DNA of 64,000 nucleotides from Clostridia bacterium (GTDB lineage Bacteria; Bacillota; Clostridia; Oscillospirales; Acutalibacteraceae): assembly GCA_017521125.1 (NCBI GenBank), contig JAFXDV010000007.1, positions 62,001 through 126,000 on the forward strand. Direction: 5' to 3'. Below, piece by piece: positions 22,263 to 31,636 of the stretch. The translations under genes and the position numbers were made by a program. The notes beneath the pieces were generated by a model that was not told the DNA's origin, did no database searches, and saw only the letters and a list, made by a program, of their open reading frames with translations. Numbering within the stretch: position 1 is the stretch's first letter; every line of letters begins with the position of its first letter.

Positions 22263-24560
22263 ATGGCAATAACTTACGAGAAGAAAAAACAAAGGAAGAA
22301 CACGATTCTTTACACCATTATCACAGCAATTTTAATTTGCGCTCTGTTTTTCACTATGGTTATTTCTTTCTATAGAGCAGCTGAGGATGAAGCCTATGAT
22401 ATGCTTCATATTCAGACAAAGCAAATTAAGGATGATGTAATTCTTCAAATAAAATCAGATAAGGAAAATCTGATTACTATGGCGAACTTTGCGGCAAAGC
22501 TTTATGCTAGTGGACAAAGTTATAGTCTTATGTTTGATTCCTTTAAGCCTATAGGCTTGTTCTCAAGAATTGGTATTTTAAAACCTGACGGAACATTTAT
22601 TACAAAGGACGAAACTGTTAATATAAGCGAAAAGCTTCCCTTTGAACAAGCGGTAGCAGAAGGAGAGCATATTACAGGCAGAACCTTCAGCTATTCAAGA
22701 CCTGATGAAGAGGTTGTAAGATGTGCTGTTCCCATTAAGGTAAATGACACAACCGTAGGTATTATATTCGGAATTATCAATATTGAAACCATTAACGAAA
22801 AATACAATAATATGGCAGAAGAACTGGATGCACAGCTTTTCATCTATGATAAAAAAACAGGAAAGTTTATAGTGGACAGCTTTAATAGTCAACCGGGTCA
22901 ACTATCTGATTTTGCAACCCGCAAATATAACGACGGATATTCTTATGAACAGCTGGTAAATACCGACAAGGGTTTTACCTCTTTTAAGTCTATCCGAACA
23001 GGAGAAGACCTGTACGTTCATTATTCGGGTATTGAAGATTTTGGTTGGGGCATTATGCTAGCTCGGTATGAAACACAGGTGTTTGAAAAAACACATAAAA
23101 TGTCCCAAAATCTCACTATGATTTTTGGCGCAATAATTTTAGTTATCGCCCTTTATCTTGAAGTTCTTTTAAGAAGCGAAAAGAATAGAACACAGTTGCA
23201 TTTGGAATCCTCAGATATCAGACACCTTTTACTTGAAATTAACCAGCAACACGAAAAGGTAACCTCTGCCCTTAAAAGAATAAAAGAATTTTCTAACGCC
23301 CGCTCTTGCTTCTTTACAGACACAGACGGAGAAGATTTCTTCTATATAAAACCATCTTTACATAATAAACTTTTAGTGGGTGATGACAGAGAATATTTCC
23401 ACAAGGAAATTTTTAGATATGCCGCAAAAATACATAACGGTAAAGCTCACGAAAGCTTTATGCAGATTTTAGCAAACTCACACCTTGAAAAAACAAATAA
23501 CGAGTTATATAAGTTTATGGTAAGTCACGGCATTAAAGATATTTCTTTTGCCATTGTTTCAGACAAAAAGAATCACGTTAGCATTCTTGGTGCAATTAAC
23601 CCAAGAAAGAGCTCTGTTGCAAGAACACTTATTTCTGAAGTTGCCGTATGTTTTGCAATTGCGGTGTATAACAAGAAGCATCTTAACAAAACAGAACTTG
23701 CAGCAACAACCGATTCCCTTACAGGCGCTATGAACAGAGTTGCCTACAAAAAAGATATTGTTACCTTTGATGAAGAAAAACCGGATGATTTCACTTGTAT
23801 TTATATTGACGTAAACGAATTACACACAATAAACAATAAATACGGTCACGCCGCAGGCGATGAAATGCTAATTTACATCGCAAACTCATTAAAAGAGGTC
23901 TTTTTCGGTCATAGCATTTACCGTATGGGTGGAGATGAATTCTTAATATTTGCACAAAGAACTTCACAGGCAAAAATTAAGAAAAACATTGAAATATTCG
24001 TTGAACAGCTAAAGCCTAAGGGATACCACGTTGCAATCGGTATGTCTTACCGCAGCCGGAACACAAACTGTGAGGAAATGGTTCGTGAAGCCGAAATCAG
24101 AATGTATGAAGCAAAAGCTCGGTATTATCAGAACAAGGAAGAAACTTACGTAGCTGAGGATAGGGATAAAAAATACTCCTATACAAAAACAGGCATCAGA
24201 GAAATTGATGCTATGATTTCTGTTTTAAAAGACCATTATAACGGTATATACAGTGTGTCCTTGGAAACAGATAGCGCCCACGGAATTCTTATGCCTTCCT
24301 ATCTCGGTTATAAGGAAGATGAAGAAAACTTCTCAAAGCTACTTATGAAATACATAAGCGACAGTGTTCATCCTGATTTCCAAAGAGCCGTTATGAATTT
24401 CTTAAATTACGGTGCTATTAAAAGACAAATATCAGAGGGTAACATACCGTCAATCACCTATAAAAAGGCAAACGGCGAAACTGTTATGCTAAGCGTATAT
24501 AATTTGTGCGAAGACAAAAATGATGTGAACGAAACCCTTTGGGTATTTGCTAAAGAGTAA
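22263..24560 (+). CDS. Membrane diguanylate cyclase with extracellular sensor and intact GGDEF
   Basis: 765 residues. Two membrane helices (about 14-37 and 280-303) enclose an extracellular Cache-like sensor. A GAF-like segment lies at about 305-480. The GGDEF domain starts at TDSLTGAMNR (about 482), and its active-site loop RMGGDEF (about 554-560) is intact, with the substrate Asp and Asn region IDVNELHTINNKYGH. No RxxD inhibitory site precedes the motif, so product inhibition may be absent. About 130 further residues follow. The predicted reaction is 2 GTP to c-di-GMP. It is the first gene of the polysaccharide operon. Confidence 0.88.
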   Translation: MAITYEKKKQRKNTILYTIITAILICALFFTMVISFYRAAEDEAYDMLHIQTKQIKDDVILQIKSDKENLITMANFAAKLYASGQSYSLMFDSFKPIGLFSRIGILKPDGTFITKDETVNISEKLPFEQAVAEGEHITGRTFSYSRPDEEVVRCAVPIKVNDTTVGIIFGIINIETINEKYNNMAEELDAQLFIYDKKTGKFIVDSFNSQPGQLSDFATRKYNDGYSYEQLVNTDKGFTSFKSIRTGEDLYVHYSGIEDFGWGIMLARYETQVFEKTHKMSQNLTMIFGAIILVIALYLEVLLRSEKNRTQLHLESSDIRHLLLEINQQHEKVTSALKRIKEFSNARSCFFTDTDGEDFFYIKPSLHNKLLVGDDREYFHKEIFRYAAKIHNGKAHESFMQILANSHLEKTNNELYKFMVSHGIKDISFAIVSDKKNHVSILGAINPRKSSVARTLISEVAVCFAIAVYNKKHLNKTELAATTDSLTGAMNRVAYKKDIVTFDEEKPDDFTCIYIDVNELHTINNKYGHAAGDEMLIYIANSLKEVFFGHSIYRMGGDEFLIFAQRTSQAKIKKNIEIFVEQLKPKGYHVAIGMSYRSRNTNCEEMVREAEIRMYEAKARYYQNKEETYVAEDRDKKYSYTKTGIREIDAMISVLKDHYNGIYSVSLETDSAHGILMPSYLGYKEDEENFSKLLMKYISDSVHPDFQRAVMNFLNYGAIKRQISEGNIPSITYKKANGETVMLSVYNLCEDKNDVNETLWVFAKE

Positions 24561-24586
24561 CAAATGAAAGATGAGCGGTAAAAAGT

Positions 24587-25129
24587 ATGAATAGTGTTTT
24601 TAAGAAAGATTTATACAGATATTACGGCGAGAGTTCGGAGCCTTTATTAAAAAAGATTTTCCGTCCCCTTGAAATCAAATATATAGCAGTGTTTAGAAAG
24701 GCGAACGCTTGCAAATTTTTACCCTTAAAGCTTTTCTATATGTTAAGGCTTATGTATTTGTCTAAGAAAACACAAATTCAGATTCCTGCAAGAACCCAAA
24801 TAGGCGAAGGTTTTTATATCGGCCATCTTGGTCGTGTGATAATTCATCCTGATGCTAAACTTGGCAAAAACATAAATATCGGCACAGGTGTTACCATAGG
24901 AATGGAAAACAGAGGAAAAAGAAAAGGAACGCCTGAAATTTCCGATAATTGCTGGATTGGAACAAATGCGGTTATAGTTGGCAACATTAAAATTGGCAGT
25001 GACGTGCTTATCGCACCCCTGACTTATGTAAATTTCGACGTTCCCGACCATAGTGTTGTCATAGGAAATCCGGGAAAAATAATTCCTAAAGAAAACGCAA
25101 CTGAAGATTACGTTTGCAACCGTGTATAA
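24587..25129 (+). CDS. Hexapeptide-repeat acetyltransferase (serine acetyltransferase-like)
   Basis: 180 residues. The C-terminal two-thirds is a left-handed beta-helix: QIPARTQIGEGFYIGHLGRV, INIGTGVTIGMENRGKRKG, IGTNAVIVGNIKIGSDVLIA and IPKENATE. This is the CysE-like fold used by polysaccharide O-acetyltransferases. The position inside the glycan operon, 22 bp before the flippase gene, argues for sugar acetylation rather than cysteine synthesis, but the acceptor is unknown. A second such enzyme is at 44964. Confidence 0.82.
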   Translation: MNSVFKKDLYRYYGESSEPLLKKIFRPLEIKYIAVFRKANACKFLPLKLFYMLRLMYLSKKTQIQIPARTQIGEGFYIGHLGRVIIHPDAKLGKNINIGTGVTIGMENRGKRKGTPEISDNCWIGTNAVIVGNIKIGSDVLIAPLTYVNFDVPDHSVVIGNPGKIIPKENATEDYVCNRV

Positions 25130-25151
25130 ATGATAAGGAGGTGGCGATTTA

Positions 25152-26648
25152 ATGGGTAAAGATTCAAGAATCAAAAACAATTTAATATCGTCACTTGTTT
25201 ATCAGATTGTTTTAATATCACTCAGTTTTATTTTACCAAGACTGTATCTTGAAAACTTTGGATCTGAGGTTAATGGAGTCCTTTCAACCATAAAGCAGAT
25301 TTTCGTATATTTGCTTTTATTGGAGGCAGGCGTAGGTCTTGCTACAACCCAAGCCTTGTATAAAAGAATAGGGGAAAAGGACTATAAAAGTGCAAACGAG
25401 GTTCTTTCTGCTACACATTCTTATTACAAAAGAACAGGAATAATCTATCTTGCCATTGTTATTGTTATTGCTGTTGTTTACGCCTACGTAATACCAATGT
25501 CGATAGACAGAAACGAAGTGTTTCTAATAATTATCTTAACCGCCCTTCCTTCCTTGTTTAGTTATTTTTTTCAGGCGAAATACAGAATACTTATGGAGGT
25601 AGACGGACGAAAGTACGTAATAAACAATGCGGAAACAGTTTTACAGATTGCTTCAAACATAGGCAAAATACTTGTTTTGCTTCTTACCGACAGTCTTATA
25701 CTTATTCAGCTTGTTTACTGCATAATGTATCTAACGCAGCTTTTATATTTATACTTTTATGCAAAGCGCAGATATAAATGGTTGGACTTAAAAGCAAAGC
25801 CTGATTTCAAAGCCATCTCACAAAAAAATTCGGTTTTGGTTCATCAGCTTTCAGGTATGGTTTTTAACAACACCGACGTAATACTAATTTCCGTGCTTTG
25901 CGATTTTAAAGCGGCAAGCATATATGCTATATATAATATTTTCTTTTCTCAGGTTCAAAATTTCATAACAAGTGTAGTTTCCTCTTTTACCTTTGCGTTG
26001 GGCCAGATGTTTCACATAGATCGAGAAAAGTTTGACAAGTTATATAACGTTTACGAAACTCTTTACGTAATGGCAACCTGTATTATATATACCTTGATGG
26101 CAGTGTTTTTATTACCTCTAATACAAATATATACAAAGGGAATCAACGACGCCGAATATACAAATGTCTTTCTTGTATTGTTGTTTGTTATTATGAATTT
26201 AATCTCAAATTTCAAACTTCCTGCCAATGGTATTATTGAATATGCAGGGGAATTTGACAAAACCCGTTCTTATGCAATATGGGAAATGATTATAAATATT
26301 ACAGTTTCTATTGTTGCAATTATTTATATGGGAATTTGCGGTGCAATTATTGGAACTATAGCAGCCCTTTTATATCGTGGCATAGTGACAATACGTTATT
26401 CCAATAAGAAAATTCTGAAAAGAAGCCAGATGTGTACATATAAAATACTCATTGCAAACAGCTTGGTTTTTGCTTTGATTATGGCAGTATTTTTCGTTGA
26501 TACCTTCAGCAACCTCTCTTTCTTTACATTACTACTTTACGGAGTCATCCATTCAATATGGATTATTGCTCTCTTTGTGCTTGTGAATTTTGTCTTTAAT
26601 AAAAGTGCGTTTAAAACAATTTTTGAATTATATAGGGAGAAGAAGTAA
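25152..26648 (+). CDS. Polysaccharide repeat-unit flippase (Wzx-like)
   Basis: 498-residue polytopic protein of the MOP flippase superfamily with 12-14 hydrophobic segments. The first helix has LISSLVYQIVLISLSFILPR and is followed by a YLENFGSEVNGVLSTIKQIF loop typical of oligosaccharide flippases. It would move undecaprenyl-linked repeat units across the membrane for polymerisation. AAGGAGGTGG precedes the ATG. Its stop overlaps the next start by 1 bp. Confidence 0.87.
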   Translation: MGKDSRIKNNLISSLVYQIVLISLSFILPRLYLENFGSEVNGVLSTIKQIFVYLLLLEAGVGLATTQALYKRIGEKDYKSANEVLSATHSYYKRTGIIYLAIVIVIAVVYAYVIPMSIDRNEVFLIIILTALPSLFSYFFQAKYRILMEVDGRKYVINNAETVLQIASNIGKILVLLLTDSLILIQLVYCIMYLTQLLYLYFYAKRRYKWLDLKAKPDFKAISQKNSVLVHQLSGMVFNNTDVILISVLCDFKAASIYAIYNIFFSQVQNFITSVVSSFTFALGQMFHIDREKFDKLYNVYETLYVMATCIIYTLMAVFLLPLIQIYTKGINDAEYTNVFLVLLFVIMNLISNFKLPANGIIEYAGEFDKTRSYAIWEMIINITVSIVAIIYMGICGAIIGTIAALLYRGIVTIRYSNKKILKRSQMCTYKILIANSLVFALIMAVFFVDTFSNLSFFTLLLYGVIHSIWIIALFVLVNFVFNKSAFKTIFELYREKK

Positions 26649-27382
26649 TGAGTATTCCAAAAGTCATTCACTATTGCTGGTTTGGCAAAGGTGAAATGCC
26701 GAAGTTGGCAAAAAAATGTATTGCAAGTTGGAAAAAATATTGTCCCGATTACCAAATAGTTTGCCATAATGAAGATAATTTCGATGTATCACAAAACAGA
26801 TATGCAAAAGAGGCCTATGATGCTGGTAAATGGGCGTTTGTAAGTGATTATGTAAGGCTTAAGGTATTATATGAACAAGGCGGAATTTATCTGGATACAG
26901 ACGTTGAACTTATAAAGCCTCTGGACGACCTTATTAAAGAAAACGGATATATGGGTTTTGATGACAAGGGCGTTGTTTCAACAGGTCTTGGCTTTGCCTG
27001 TGAAAAAGGCAATGAAGTGATTGGTAGCTTTCTTGCAGATTATGACGGTATTTCTTTTATTCGTCAGGACGGCACCTTTGACCTTACCCCTTGTCCTGAC
27101 AGAAACACCGAAACTCTGAAAAGACTTGGAATGGATTTAACTAATAAAGACCAGATATTTATGGGAATACATATGCTCCCTGAAGATTATCTGTGCCCTA
27201 TAAAATTTTACACAGGAAAAAAAGTGATAACCGAGAACACCTATTCCATACATCATTACTGCGCGTCTTGGTTATCTGCGACTTCTAAACGTACAGTATT
27301 TGTAAAGCGAATTGTCGGTGTAAAGATGTATGACAAATTGTACGGAAAGTTTTTGCATAAATTCAAGTGGCTGGAGTGGTAA
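26648..27382 (+). CDS. Family 32-type glycosyltransferase (capsular polysaccharide synthesis)
   Basis: 244 residues beginning with IPKVIHYCWFGKGEMPKLAK, the start of the DXD sugar-binding/GT32 family. The DxD motif is in GGIYLDTDVELIKPL (about 86-100), and HHYCASWL lies near the C-terminus. It is a cytoplasmic GT-A enzyme transferring one sugar from a nucleotide donor to the lipid-linked repeat unit. The sugar cannot be predicted. Confidence 0.88.
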   Translation: MSIPKVIHYCWFGKGEMPKLAKKCIASWKKYCPDYQIVCHNEDNFDVSQNRYAKEAYDAGKWAFVSDYVRLKVLYEQGGIYLDTDVELIKPLDDLIKENGYMGFDDKGVVSTGLGFACEKGNEVIGSFLADYDGISFIRQDGTFDLTPCPDRNTETLKRLGMDLTNKDQIFMGIHMLPEDYLCPIKFYTGKKVITENTYSIHHYCASWLSATSKRTVFVKRIVGVKMYDKLYGKFLHKFKWLEW

Positions 27383-27384
27383 AT

Positions 27385-28935
27385 GTGCCTGAAAAAACAC
27401 TAAAAAAACTTAAAAGTCATATTTTGCCTGAGTGGAAGGTTTGCTTTTTTTCGGCTCTTTTAGTGGGGCTTTTGGCTCATTTATATAAAATAACGAACTG
27501 GCTTCCAAACTGGGATTCATTAGTTTTCAGATATGATTCACAAAATATGATAGCCCTGGGAAGATGGTTTTTGCCTGTTGTTTGCTCCTTTAGTTCTTTT
27601 TATGATTTGCCACTGCTCAGCGGTATAATAGCCATTGTTTTTCACGCTCTGGGTGCAGTATGTATTTGCAAAACTTTAAAAATTGAGAACAAAATTACCG
27701 CAGGGTTAATAGGTGCGGTTATCGTTTCATTCCCAACTGTTACCTCAGTTATGATGTATAACTATGTAGCCGATGGTTATGCTATTTCCTTCTTCCTTGC
27801 CGTTTTAGCTGCGCTATATATGACAAAGGAAAAACCAAAATATATCGTTTCTGCGGTTCTTATAGCTTTATCAATGGGCATTTATCAGGCGTACATAACT
27901 GTTACAATAGTCCTTGTTTTACTTCACTTAATAGATGAGTTGGTTTTTAAAAACGCATCTTTTGGCGTTGTTTTGAAAAAAGCTTTGTATATGCTATTGA
28001 CCGGAGTTTGCTCTGTAGCAATATATGGAGTTGTACTCAAGGTAGTCCTTGGCATTTTTTCTGCAAGCTTGCTTGATTATCAAGGAGCAAGTCAGGCGGC
28101 CTCCTTATCAAACATAGATTTAGCAGCTTCTCTTTACGTTATTAAAGAAACCTTTATAAAATGCTTCTTTGATTTAACAGATGGTATAAATTTATTTGTT
28201 GTTCTAAATGGATTTGTTTTAATTTTTACGGTTATATATTATGTGAAAAGCATAATAAAAAATAAGGTTTACAAAAAACCCGCAAGCTTATTTATGATTG
28301 TTATTCTTAGTGTTATGCTTCCCTTTGGAGCAGGCGCACTTGCCTTTGTAAACCCAAGCGTCGATTATCATAACCTTATGCTTATGGGGTATTCTGCATT
28401 CTATTTGCTATTTTTGATCCTTTATGAAAGAGAAACAGAAAGCCAAGAAAAATATGCCGCTATAAAAAAATGGATAGTGGTGCTGACAACTGTTATAATT
28501 GTAGCAAATCAGGTTGTTGTAGCCAACGTGAGTTATCACAAGGCACAGATGGCATATGAAAAATCTTATGGTGTTTTAATTCGTATAGCAGACCGTATAG
28601 AGCAAACACCCGAAGCAGAAAACTGCGACAGGCTTCTTGTTATTGGAGCCCTTGAGAATAGTGATGAATATAGTGTCAAACTCTTTTCCGATATGACGGG
28701 AATAACCGACGGATATATTATCCGTGCAGATGATGAAACAGTAGGACAAAGTGTATTTACAAGTAGTCTTAATGATTATTGCGGTAAAAATTACAGCTTT
28801 ATAAGCGGAGATGAAAAAAAGCAAATCACCCAAAGAGAAGACGTAAAAGCAATGGAGAGTTGGCCGTCAAAAAATTGTGTGATGGTAACAGATGATATAG
28901 TAATTGTCAAACTTGGGGCAGAAGGTGAAAATTAA
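27385..28935 (+). CDS. GtrII-type multi-pass membrane glycosyltransferase
   Basis: About 516 residues with ten or more hydrophobic segments and a C-terminal extracytoplasmic domain (about 395-516). The N-terminal part, with LPNWDSLVFRYDSQNMIALG then GRWFLPVV, matches the GtrII glucosyltransferase family that decorates polysaccharides outside the membrane using polyprenyl-phosphate sugars. I place the start at GTG 27385, since CTGGAG lies 8 bp upstream and the upstream stop is at 27382; an earlier in-frame GTG at 27367 would overlap the previous gene. The GtrB-like enzyme at 43213 could supply its lipid-linked donor. Confidence 0.8.
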   Translation: MPEKTLKKLKSHILPEWKVCFFSALLVGLLAHLYKITNWLPNWDSLVFRYDSQNMIALGRWFLPVVCSFSSFYDLPLLSGIIAIVFHALGAVCICKTLKIENKITAGLIGAVIVSFPTVTSVMMYNYVADGYAISFFLAVLAALYMTKEKPKYIVSAVLIALSMGIYQAYITVTIVLVLLHLIDELVFKNASFGVVLKKALYMLLTGVCSVAIYGVVLKVVLGIFSASLLDYQGASQAASLSNIDLAASLYVIKETFIKCFFDLTDGINLFVVLNGFVLIFTVIYYVKSIIKNKVYKKPASLFMIVILSVMLPFGAGALAFVNPSVDYHNLMLMGYSAFYLLFLILYERETESQEKYAAIKKWIVVLTTVIIVANQVVVANVSYHKAQMAYEKSYGVLIRIADRIEQTPEAENCDRLLVIGALENSDEYSVKLFSDMTGITDGYIIRADDETVGQSVFTSSLNDYCGKNYSFISGDEKKQITQREDVKAMESWPSKNCVMVTDDIVIVKLGAEGEN

Positions 28936-29802
28936 GTGATATATTTTTGTGCCGATGACTACGGAATTTGCAATAGCGTATCTGAGCACATACAAAAATG
29001 CATAGAAAAAGGTGCGCTTAATAAGGTTAGCATATTTCCCAATTTTGATGAAATTGATTTAAATAAAATACTCGGCAATAAAAACCTTAGAGTATCCTTG
29101 CATTTAAACCTTGTTGAAGGTAAATGTATGGCAAAAAGGCAAGAAATAGATTTGATTACAGATGCAAATGGCAATTTCAAATATACCTTTGGCGGCCTTT
29201 TCATACTCAACTTGTTTCACGCAAAAAAGCTTAAAGAACAGGTATATAAAGAAATTTCTGCACAGGTTGTGTTTTGGAAAAGCATTTTGCCTGAAGGGGT
29301 GCCGTTTTTAATTGATGGTCATCAGCATACCCATATGATTCCTGCCGTGTTTAGCGCCTTGCTTCAGGTGCTTAACGACCAGAAAATCAATTTAAAATAT
29401 ATGCGCATTCCAACAGAACCCATTTTGCCATATATTAAAACACCGTCCCTGTATTTTACCTATAATCCCATAAATATTATTAAACAATGGTTACTGAAAA
29501 TTTTATGGTTGATTAATAAAAGTCGGGCAAAAAAACTAAATATTCCTACGGCGTATTTTATGGGAATTCTTTTTTCAGGAAAAATGGACGTAAAAAGAGT
29601 TGGTAAAATTTTACCAAAATATAAAAAACTTGCCGAAAAAGACGGCATGGATATAGAAGTTTTATTCCACCCCGGCTATTTAGAAAAAAATGAACAGGAT
29701 TTTAAAAACAAAAATGTTGTTTTTAAAGAGTTTTATTTGTCGGAAAACAGAAAAATAGAGTTTGATTCTGTAATGAAAATACAGGAAAGAAGTGAATTGT
29801 AA
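28936..29802 (+). CDS. YdjC/ChbG family carbohydrate deacetylase
   Basis: 288 residues, GTG start immediately after the preceding stop. The metal-binding FCADDYGICNSV motif opens the protein. Histidine ligands appear in SLHLNLVEG, DGHQHTHMIP and LFHPGYLE. The family removes N-acetyl groups from sugars such as diacetylchitobiose or lipid-linked precursors. In this operon it may deacetylate an N-acetylhexosamine of the repeat unit, making a cationic polymer; that is inference. Its stop overlaps the next start. Confidence 0.87.
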   Translation: MIYFCADDYGICNSVSEHIQKCIEKGALNKVSIFPNFDEIDLNKILGNKNLRVSLHLNLVEGKCMAKRQEIDLITDANGNFKYTFGGLFILNLFHAKKLKEQVYKEISAQVVFWKSILPEGVPFLIDGHQHTHMIPAVFSALLQVLNDQKINLKYMRIPTEPILPYIKTPSLYFTYNPINIIKQWLLKILWLINKSRAKKLNIPTAYFMGILFSGKMDVKRVGKILPKYKKLAEKDGMDIEVLFHPGYLEKNEQDFKNKNVVFKEFYLSENRKIEFDSVMKIQERSEL

Positions 29803-30482
29803 TGCCTTATATCGAGCAGGACAAGGTTGACGAAAAAACAAGAGAAAAACTGGAAGCAATTATTGAAAAATCATACGCTACCTTTTGGAAACAAAAAAGA
29901 CTTTTTGACATCTTTTTTGCTACATTGATTTTACTGTTTTTCCTGCCACTTATGTTTATTATTGCAATTATTATTGTAATTGATGACCCAAGCGCAGGAC
30001 CCTTTTACAAGCAAATAAGAGTTGGTCGTCACGGAAAAGAGTTTTATATGTATAAGTTCAGAACTATGCGTGCAAATGCCGATAAAATGATTGACCAGCT
30101 TGCCAAACAAAACGAAATGGATGGACCTGTATTCAAAATGAAGAAAGACCCTCGCATTACAAGGGTTGGAAAGTATTTAAGAAAGTTATCATTAGACGAG
30201 CTTATGCAGTTTTTCAACGTTCTCAAAGGAGATATGACGTTAGTGGGACCAAGGCCACCCCTACCCAGAGAGGTTAAGTTTTACACCGACTATCAGAAAC
30301 TAAGACTTCTTGTTACTCCGGGTCTTACATGCACCTGGCAAATTTCCAAAAACAGGAACGACATTCCTTTTGAGGAGTGGGTTGAGATGGATATTGAATA
30401 CATACAGACCAGAACCTATCTGAACGATTTGAAAATTATGCTTAAAACACCGATTGTTATGCTAACAGCTACCGGAAGATAA
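29802..30482 (+). CDS. Undecaprenyl-phosphate sugar phosphotransferase (initiating)
   Basis: 226-residue bacterial sugar transferase catalysing the first step, transfer of a sugar-1-phosphate to undecaprenyl phosphate. It has a single N-terminal reentrant/membrane helix (about 30-55), so it is the minimal PglC-like form without the four-helix WcaJ domain. Family motifs are FYKQIRVGRHGKEFYMYKFR, KDPRITRVGKYLRKLSLDEL and GDMTLVGPRPPLP. It is the committed priming enzyme of the cluster. Confidence 0.93.
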   Translation: MPYIEQDKVDEKTREKLEAIIEKSYATFWKQKRLFDIFFATLILLFFLPLMFIIAIIIVIDDPSAGPFYKQIRVGRHGKEFYMYKFRTMRANADKMIDQLAKQNEMDGPVFKMKKDPRITRVGKYLRKLSLDELMQFFNVLKGDMTLVGPRPPLPREVKFYTDYQKLRLLVTPGLTCTWQISKNRNDIPFEEWVEMDIEYIQTRTYLNDLKIMLKTPIVMLTATGR

Positions 30483-30498
30483 ATTTGGAGGCAAAAAA

Positions 30499-31617
30499 AT
30501 GAAAGTTGCTATGATTGGACATAAGGTTGTTCCGTCAAGAAGGGGCGGAATAGAAAACGTTCTTACAACGCTTTGTCCAATTTTGGTTGAAATGGGTATT
30601 GATGTAACCTGTTATAACCGCTCATCTGACAAGGTTGAAAACGAATATGTTGGCACCGTTGAAAATAAAACTTATAAGGGTGTAAAACTCAAAACAGCGT
30701 GGACACTCAATATGCGTGGCTTTGCGGCAATGATAGCATCCTTTACTGCGGCAATAGCCGCCGCTTTCGGTGATTATGACGTTATTCATTTTCATGCAGA
30801 AGGGCCTTGCGCAGCACTTTGGATACCAAAACTTTTTGGTAAAAAATGTGTGGCAACCGTTCATGGACTTGATTGGCAGAGAGAAAAATGGGGCAAGGGT
30901 TTTGCTTCAAAATATATTAAATTCGGAGAAAAGGTCCTTGCAAAGTATGCAGACGAGGTTATCGTTTTAAGCCAGTCGGCTTATGATTATTTTAAGGAAA
31001 CCTATAATCGAGAAACAACCATTATCCATAACGGAATAAGCCGTCCTGAAAGAAAGGACGCTCAGCTTATTACAGAAAAATACGGGCTTAAAAAAGATGA
31101 GTATATTTCTGTCGTTTCAAGACTGACTGCTGAAAAAGGTATTCACTATCTTATTGATGCCTACAATACTATTAAAACAGAAAAAAAGCTTGTTGTTGCA
31201 GGAGATACAAGCGATACCGACGATTACGTTGAAATGCTAAAGAAAAAAGCGGAAAAAAACCCAAATATTATTTTCACAGGGTTTATCTCAGGGGACACAT
31301 TACGTGAAATATATTCAAATTCTTATATAAACGTACTACCGTCAGATTTGGAAGGGATGTCCCTTTGCCTTTTAGAGTCTCTTGCCTATAAAAACGCTTT
31401 GCTTTGTTCAGATATTCCTGAAAACACATTGGTTGCCGAAGATAAGGCAATTTACTTTAAAAAAGGAAACGTTGATGATTTAGCTACTAAGCTACAGACA
31501 TTGTGCGATAATAGGGAGCTTGTGGAAAAACATAGAGACGGCGTAGATGAGTTTATTTTAAGCAAATATAACTGGCTCGACGTTGCTGGGGCAACCTATG
31601 AGCTTTACAAAAAATAA
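30499..31617 (+). CDS. GT4-family glycosyltransferase (DUF1972-type N-terminus)
   Basis: 372-residue GT-B glycosyltransferase. The N-terminal domain IGHKVVPSRRGGIENVLTTL is of the DUF1972/rhamnosyl-galactosyltransferase type. The C-terminal donor domain shows VVSRLTAEKGIHYLI and the E-x7-E element EGMSLCLLESLAY. GGAGG lies 8 bp before the start. It probably adds the second sugar to the primed lipid. Confidence 0.9.
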   Translation: MKVAMIGHKVVPSRRGGIENVLTTLCPILVEMGIDVTCYNRSSDKVENEYVGTVENKTYKGVKLKTAWTLNMRGFAAMIASFTAAIAAAFGDYDVIHFHAEGPCAALWIPKLFGKKCVATVHGLDWQREKWGKGFASKYIKFGEKVLAKYADEVIVLSQSAYDYFKETYNRETTIIHNGISRPERKDAQLITEKYGLKKDEYISVVSRLTAEKGIHYLIDAYNTIKTEKKLVVAGDTSDTDDYVEMLKKKAEKNPNIIFTGFISGDTLREIYSNSYINVLPSDLEGMSLCLLESLAYKNALLCSDIPENTLVAEDKAIYFKKGNVDDLATKLQTLCDNRELVEKHRDGVDEFILSKYNWLDVAGATYELYKK

Positions 31618-31636
31618 AAATAAAGGTTTGTTTGAT